Both the position numbers and the translations under genes were made by a program. Below, piece after piece: positions 62,454-64,000 of a stretch of DNA of 64,000 nucleotides (position 1 is its first letter; each line of letters begins with the position of its first letter). Below the pieces are notes generated by a model that worked only from the letters and a program-made list of their open reading frames with translations, was not told the DNA's origin and made no database searches. The stretch comes from an uncultured Pseudomonadota bacterium. Its GTDB lineage: Bacteria > Myxococcota_A > UBA796 > SXON01. The DNA is taken from assembly GCA_903921785.1 (NCBI GenBank), contig CAIXRH010000131.1:1-64000 (forward strand), in the 5' to 3' direction.

Positions 62454-63905
62454 TCAGCGCGGATCCGCCGCTCGACACCCGGAGACCTCGTAGATCTGCC
62501 ACCGCTGGATGGGGCTGCCGTCGATCTCGTTCTCGCTCACCACGTTGGCGCCGCCGCGTTCGGAACAGAAGGCGTCCACCGTGGCGCTCGGCCCGCCGCG
62601 CCACTCCCGCACGAACAGCGCCTTGTCGGACCAGCGGATGGGCCAGAGGTCGTACTGGTCGGGGCGATCCACGCCGGGGAGGGCGTAGGCTTCGAGGTCC
62701 CCGTACCAGGCGAGCAGGGCCGCCTCCTGGTACCGCGAGGTGTACACCGGCTGCACGCCCCAGGCCTGAACGCTCCGGGCGAGGTCTGCGCCCACGCCGA
62801 GGCGGGCCGTCGGATCGCCCTTGATCTCCACCATCGGGCGCACGACGTGGGCGGACACCAGCAGCGACAGCCCCAGGCCGACCCCGGCCGCGATCCACGC
62901 TCCGCGCTCCAGGCGCCCCGTAGAGCGGGCGAGCGCCACGCCCACGGCGAGGTAGGCGGGCGCGGCCCAATTCGCCTCCCCCGAGCCGCGGGTGGCCGCG
63001 AGCGTGAAGAAGACCACGACGGGGACGCTGGTGAACCAGAGCAGGCGTTCGGTGCGGGCTTCGTCGTCCGTGGGGCGGAGCGGCGCGCGCAGGATCGCCT
63101 TCCCGCCGTGCCACGCCCATACGCTGCCGGCGAGGAAGAACAGCGGCCCGGAGAGGCCGACCTGCGCGCCAAAGAAGGCGAGGGCCCCTGCGGGCGGACG
63201 GTTGAGCCCGTGCCCGACCTGGAACCCGACGCTCTGCCATGCATGCGTGGCGTTCCACCAGAGGTTCGGCGCGAGGACCGCGAGCGTGACCAGCACGCCG
63301 GGGAGCATGGCCGCGGCTTCGGCGGGCGCTGCGGCCAGGAGCAGCGGCCAGAGCCCCCAGCCGGTGTACTTCCCGAGCCCGGCGAGGCCGACGCCCAGGC
63401 CGGTGAGGACCCACTTTCGGTCGAGGGCGCCGCGGAGCGCGAGGCACCAGCCGAAGAACAACGGGGCGTCCGGCGTCGCGAGGACGCCGCCGAGGGCGTA
63501 GAGCGGGATTCCGGCCACGAGCATGGCGTAGCGCAGGCGATCGCGGGAGTACGGGAGCAGAAGCGCAGCGCCCGCGACGCCCGCGAGCACGGGCACCAAC
63601 CGAACGCCGAGCTCGCTCTTTCCGACAAGGGCGGTCCCCGCGGCGATGAACCAGGCGATGCCCGGGGGATGGTCGAAGTAGCCGGCGGCGAGGCGGCGGC
63701 TCCACGTCCAGTAGTAGGCTTCATCCTCGATGAGTCCCACGTTGGCGGCGAGGGCGAGGCGGGCGAGGGCGAGCAGCGCGAAGGCGGCGAGGGCGAGGCG
63801 GGCGCCGGGGACGGTGGGGGCGGGGGGCGTGGGTGCCGGCGTCGCGGGGGTGTCGGGGCCAGGGGCGCGGGGTGCCGGGGCGGTCGGGGGAGGTGACGCG
63901 CTCAC
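62454..63905 (-). CDS. GT39-type membrane glycosyltransferase (PMT/ArnT-like)
   Basis: GT39/GT83 enzymes use lipid-linked sugars to glycosylate proteins or lipids. The 483-residue protein has a Pro-rich N-terminus and about ten helices. The first periplasmic loop reads NVGLIEDEAYYWTWSRRLAAGYFDHPPG, the ED and HPPG motifs of this class. The GTG start overlaps the upstream stop (GTGA), coupling it to a dolichol-phosphate-mannose-synthase-like gene that could make its donor. Acceptor unknown. Confidence 0.88.
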   Translation of the reverse strand: MSASPPPTAPAPRAPGPDTPATPAPTPPAPTVPGARLALAAFALLALARLALAANVGLIEDEAYYWTWSRRLAAGYFDHPPGIAWFIAAGTALVGKSELGVRLVPVLAGVAGAALLLPYSRDRLRYAMLVAGIPLYALGGVLATPDAPLFFGWCLALRGALDRKWVLTGLGVGLAGLGKYTGWGLWPLLLAAAPAEAAAMLPGVLVTLAVLAPNLWWNATHAWQSVGFQVGHGLNRPPAGALAFFGAQVGLSGPLFFLAGSVWAWHGGKAILRAPLRPTDDEARTERLLWFTSVPVVVFFTLAATRGSGEANWAAPAYLAVGVALARSTGRLERGAWIAAGVGLGLSLLVSAHVVRPMVEIKGDPTARLGVGADLARSVQAWGVQPVYTSRYQEAALLAWYGDLEAYALPGVDRPDQYDLWPIRWSDKALFVREWRGGPSATVDAFCSERGGANVVSENEIDGSPIQRWQIYEVSGCRAADPR

Positions 63906-64000
63906 GTCCGCACGCTCCGCAGCCCGGGGACCAGCCGCGCCGCCTCCAGGGCGATCGCCGCGCTCATCTTCGACGCGCCAGCTTCGCGCTCGGTGAAAAC
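63902..64000 (-). CDS. Polyprenol-phosphate mannosyltransferase, 3' end
   Basis: Only the last 32 codons are in the window: VFTEREAGASKMSAAIALEA then RLVPGLRSVRT. F-x-E-R-x-x-G-x-S-K-M-S is the characteristic C-terminal motif of GT2 dolichol-phosphate mannose synthases. The gene continues beyond 64000. Its stop overlaps the GT39 start. Confidence 0.7.
   Translation of the reverse strand, partial: VFTEREAGASKMSAAIALEAARLVPGLRSVRT

Overview
This is a very GC-rich window (roughly 70% by eye) with densely packed, mostly protein-coding sequence. I see no rRNA, tRNA or CRISPR. The gene content points to Myxococcota or a close deltaproteobacterial relative: an AgmX/PglI-type gliding or TonB-like protein, five proteins built from MopE-like D-C-D-D repeats, a MYXO-CTERM-like tail (C-G-C, hydrophobic helix, Arg cluster), TadE/TadG-like proteins and many small lipoproteins. 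The species cannot be named from this window.

Layout. 1-9 kb: nadA, an AgmX-like protein, a MopE-repeat lipoprotein, tlyA and a di-haem cytochrome lipoprotein on the minus strand, then a medium-chain dehydrogenase. 9-14.6 kb: a plus-strand run with a polytopic membrane protein, hutF, a 43-residue membrane peptide and two SGNH hydrolases. 15-18.5 kb: a minus-strand four-gene operon of three small paralogues around an FG-GAP/MopE lipoprotein. 18.7-23 kb: an apparent mobile or plasmid-derived module with ParA, a ribbon-helix-helix partner, two HTH regulators and a large serine recombinase. 23-27 kb: an arylsulfotransferase-like propeller and a propeller-phosphoesterase. 27-35 kb: TadE/TadG-like proteins, a large MopE/MYXO-CTERM protein, a CsgG/TPR-like protein, a YARHG protein and small lipoproteins. 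35-40.4 kb: a tightly coupled five-gene operon (PfkB kinase, SIR2-like, FAH-family hydrolase, membrane protein, gamma-glutamyltransferase). 40.5-46.5 kb: a flippase-like protein, another MopE lipoprotein, a Cys-rich lipoprotein, a LuxR-type regulator, a PpiD-like foldase and mreB. 46.5-50.4 kb: a frameshifted gene with a tandem remnant, small exported proteins and an RluA pseudouridine synthase. 50.5-56.2 kb: a MopE/beta-helix lipoprotein and 5-oxoprolinase. 56.6-59.5 kb: an NnrS-like membrane protein, a TetR-DUF2249 fusion and a divergent hemerythrin with a palindromic operator. 59.6-64 kb: a DarP-like protein, two small proteins, a GH6 glycosidase lipoprotein, a GT39-type transferase and the 3' end of a dolichol-phosphate-mannose-synthase-like gene.

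How genes work together. Gamma-glutamyltransferase and 5-oxoprolinase could both serve glutathione turnover. The 56.6-59.5 kb cluster looks like a self-regulated nitric-oxide or oxygen response. The lipid-linked mannose synthase and the GT39 protein would form a protein O-mannosylation pair. Two genome-level signals stand out. First, at least ten transcription-unit lead genes have a TANNNT hexamer 5-7 nt before the start codon, which suggests leaderless transcription. Second, a roughly 78-bp imperfect repeat recurs in at least six intergenic gaps, alongside two further shared intergenic elements.
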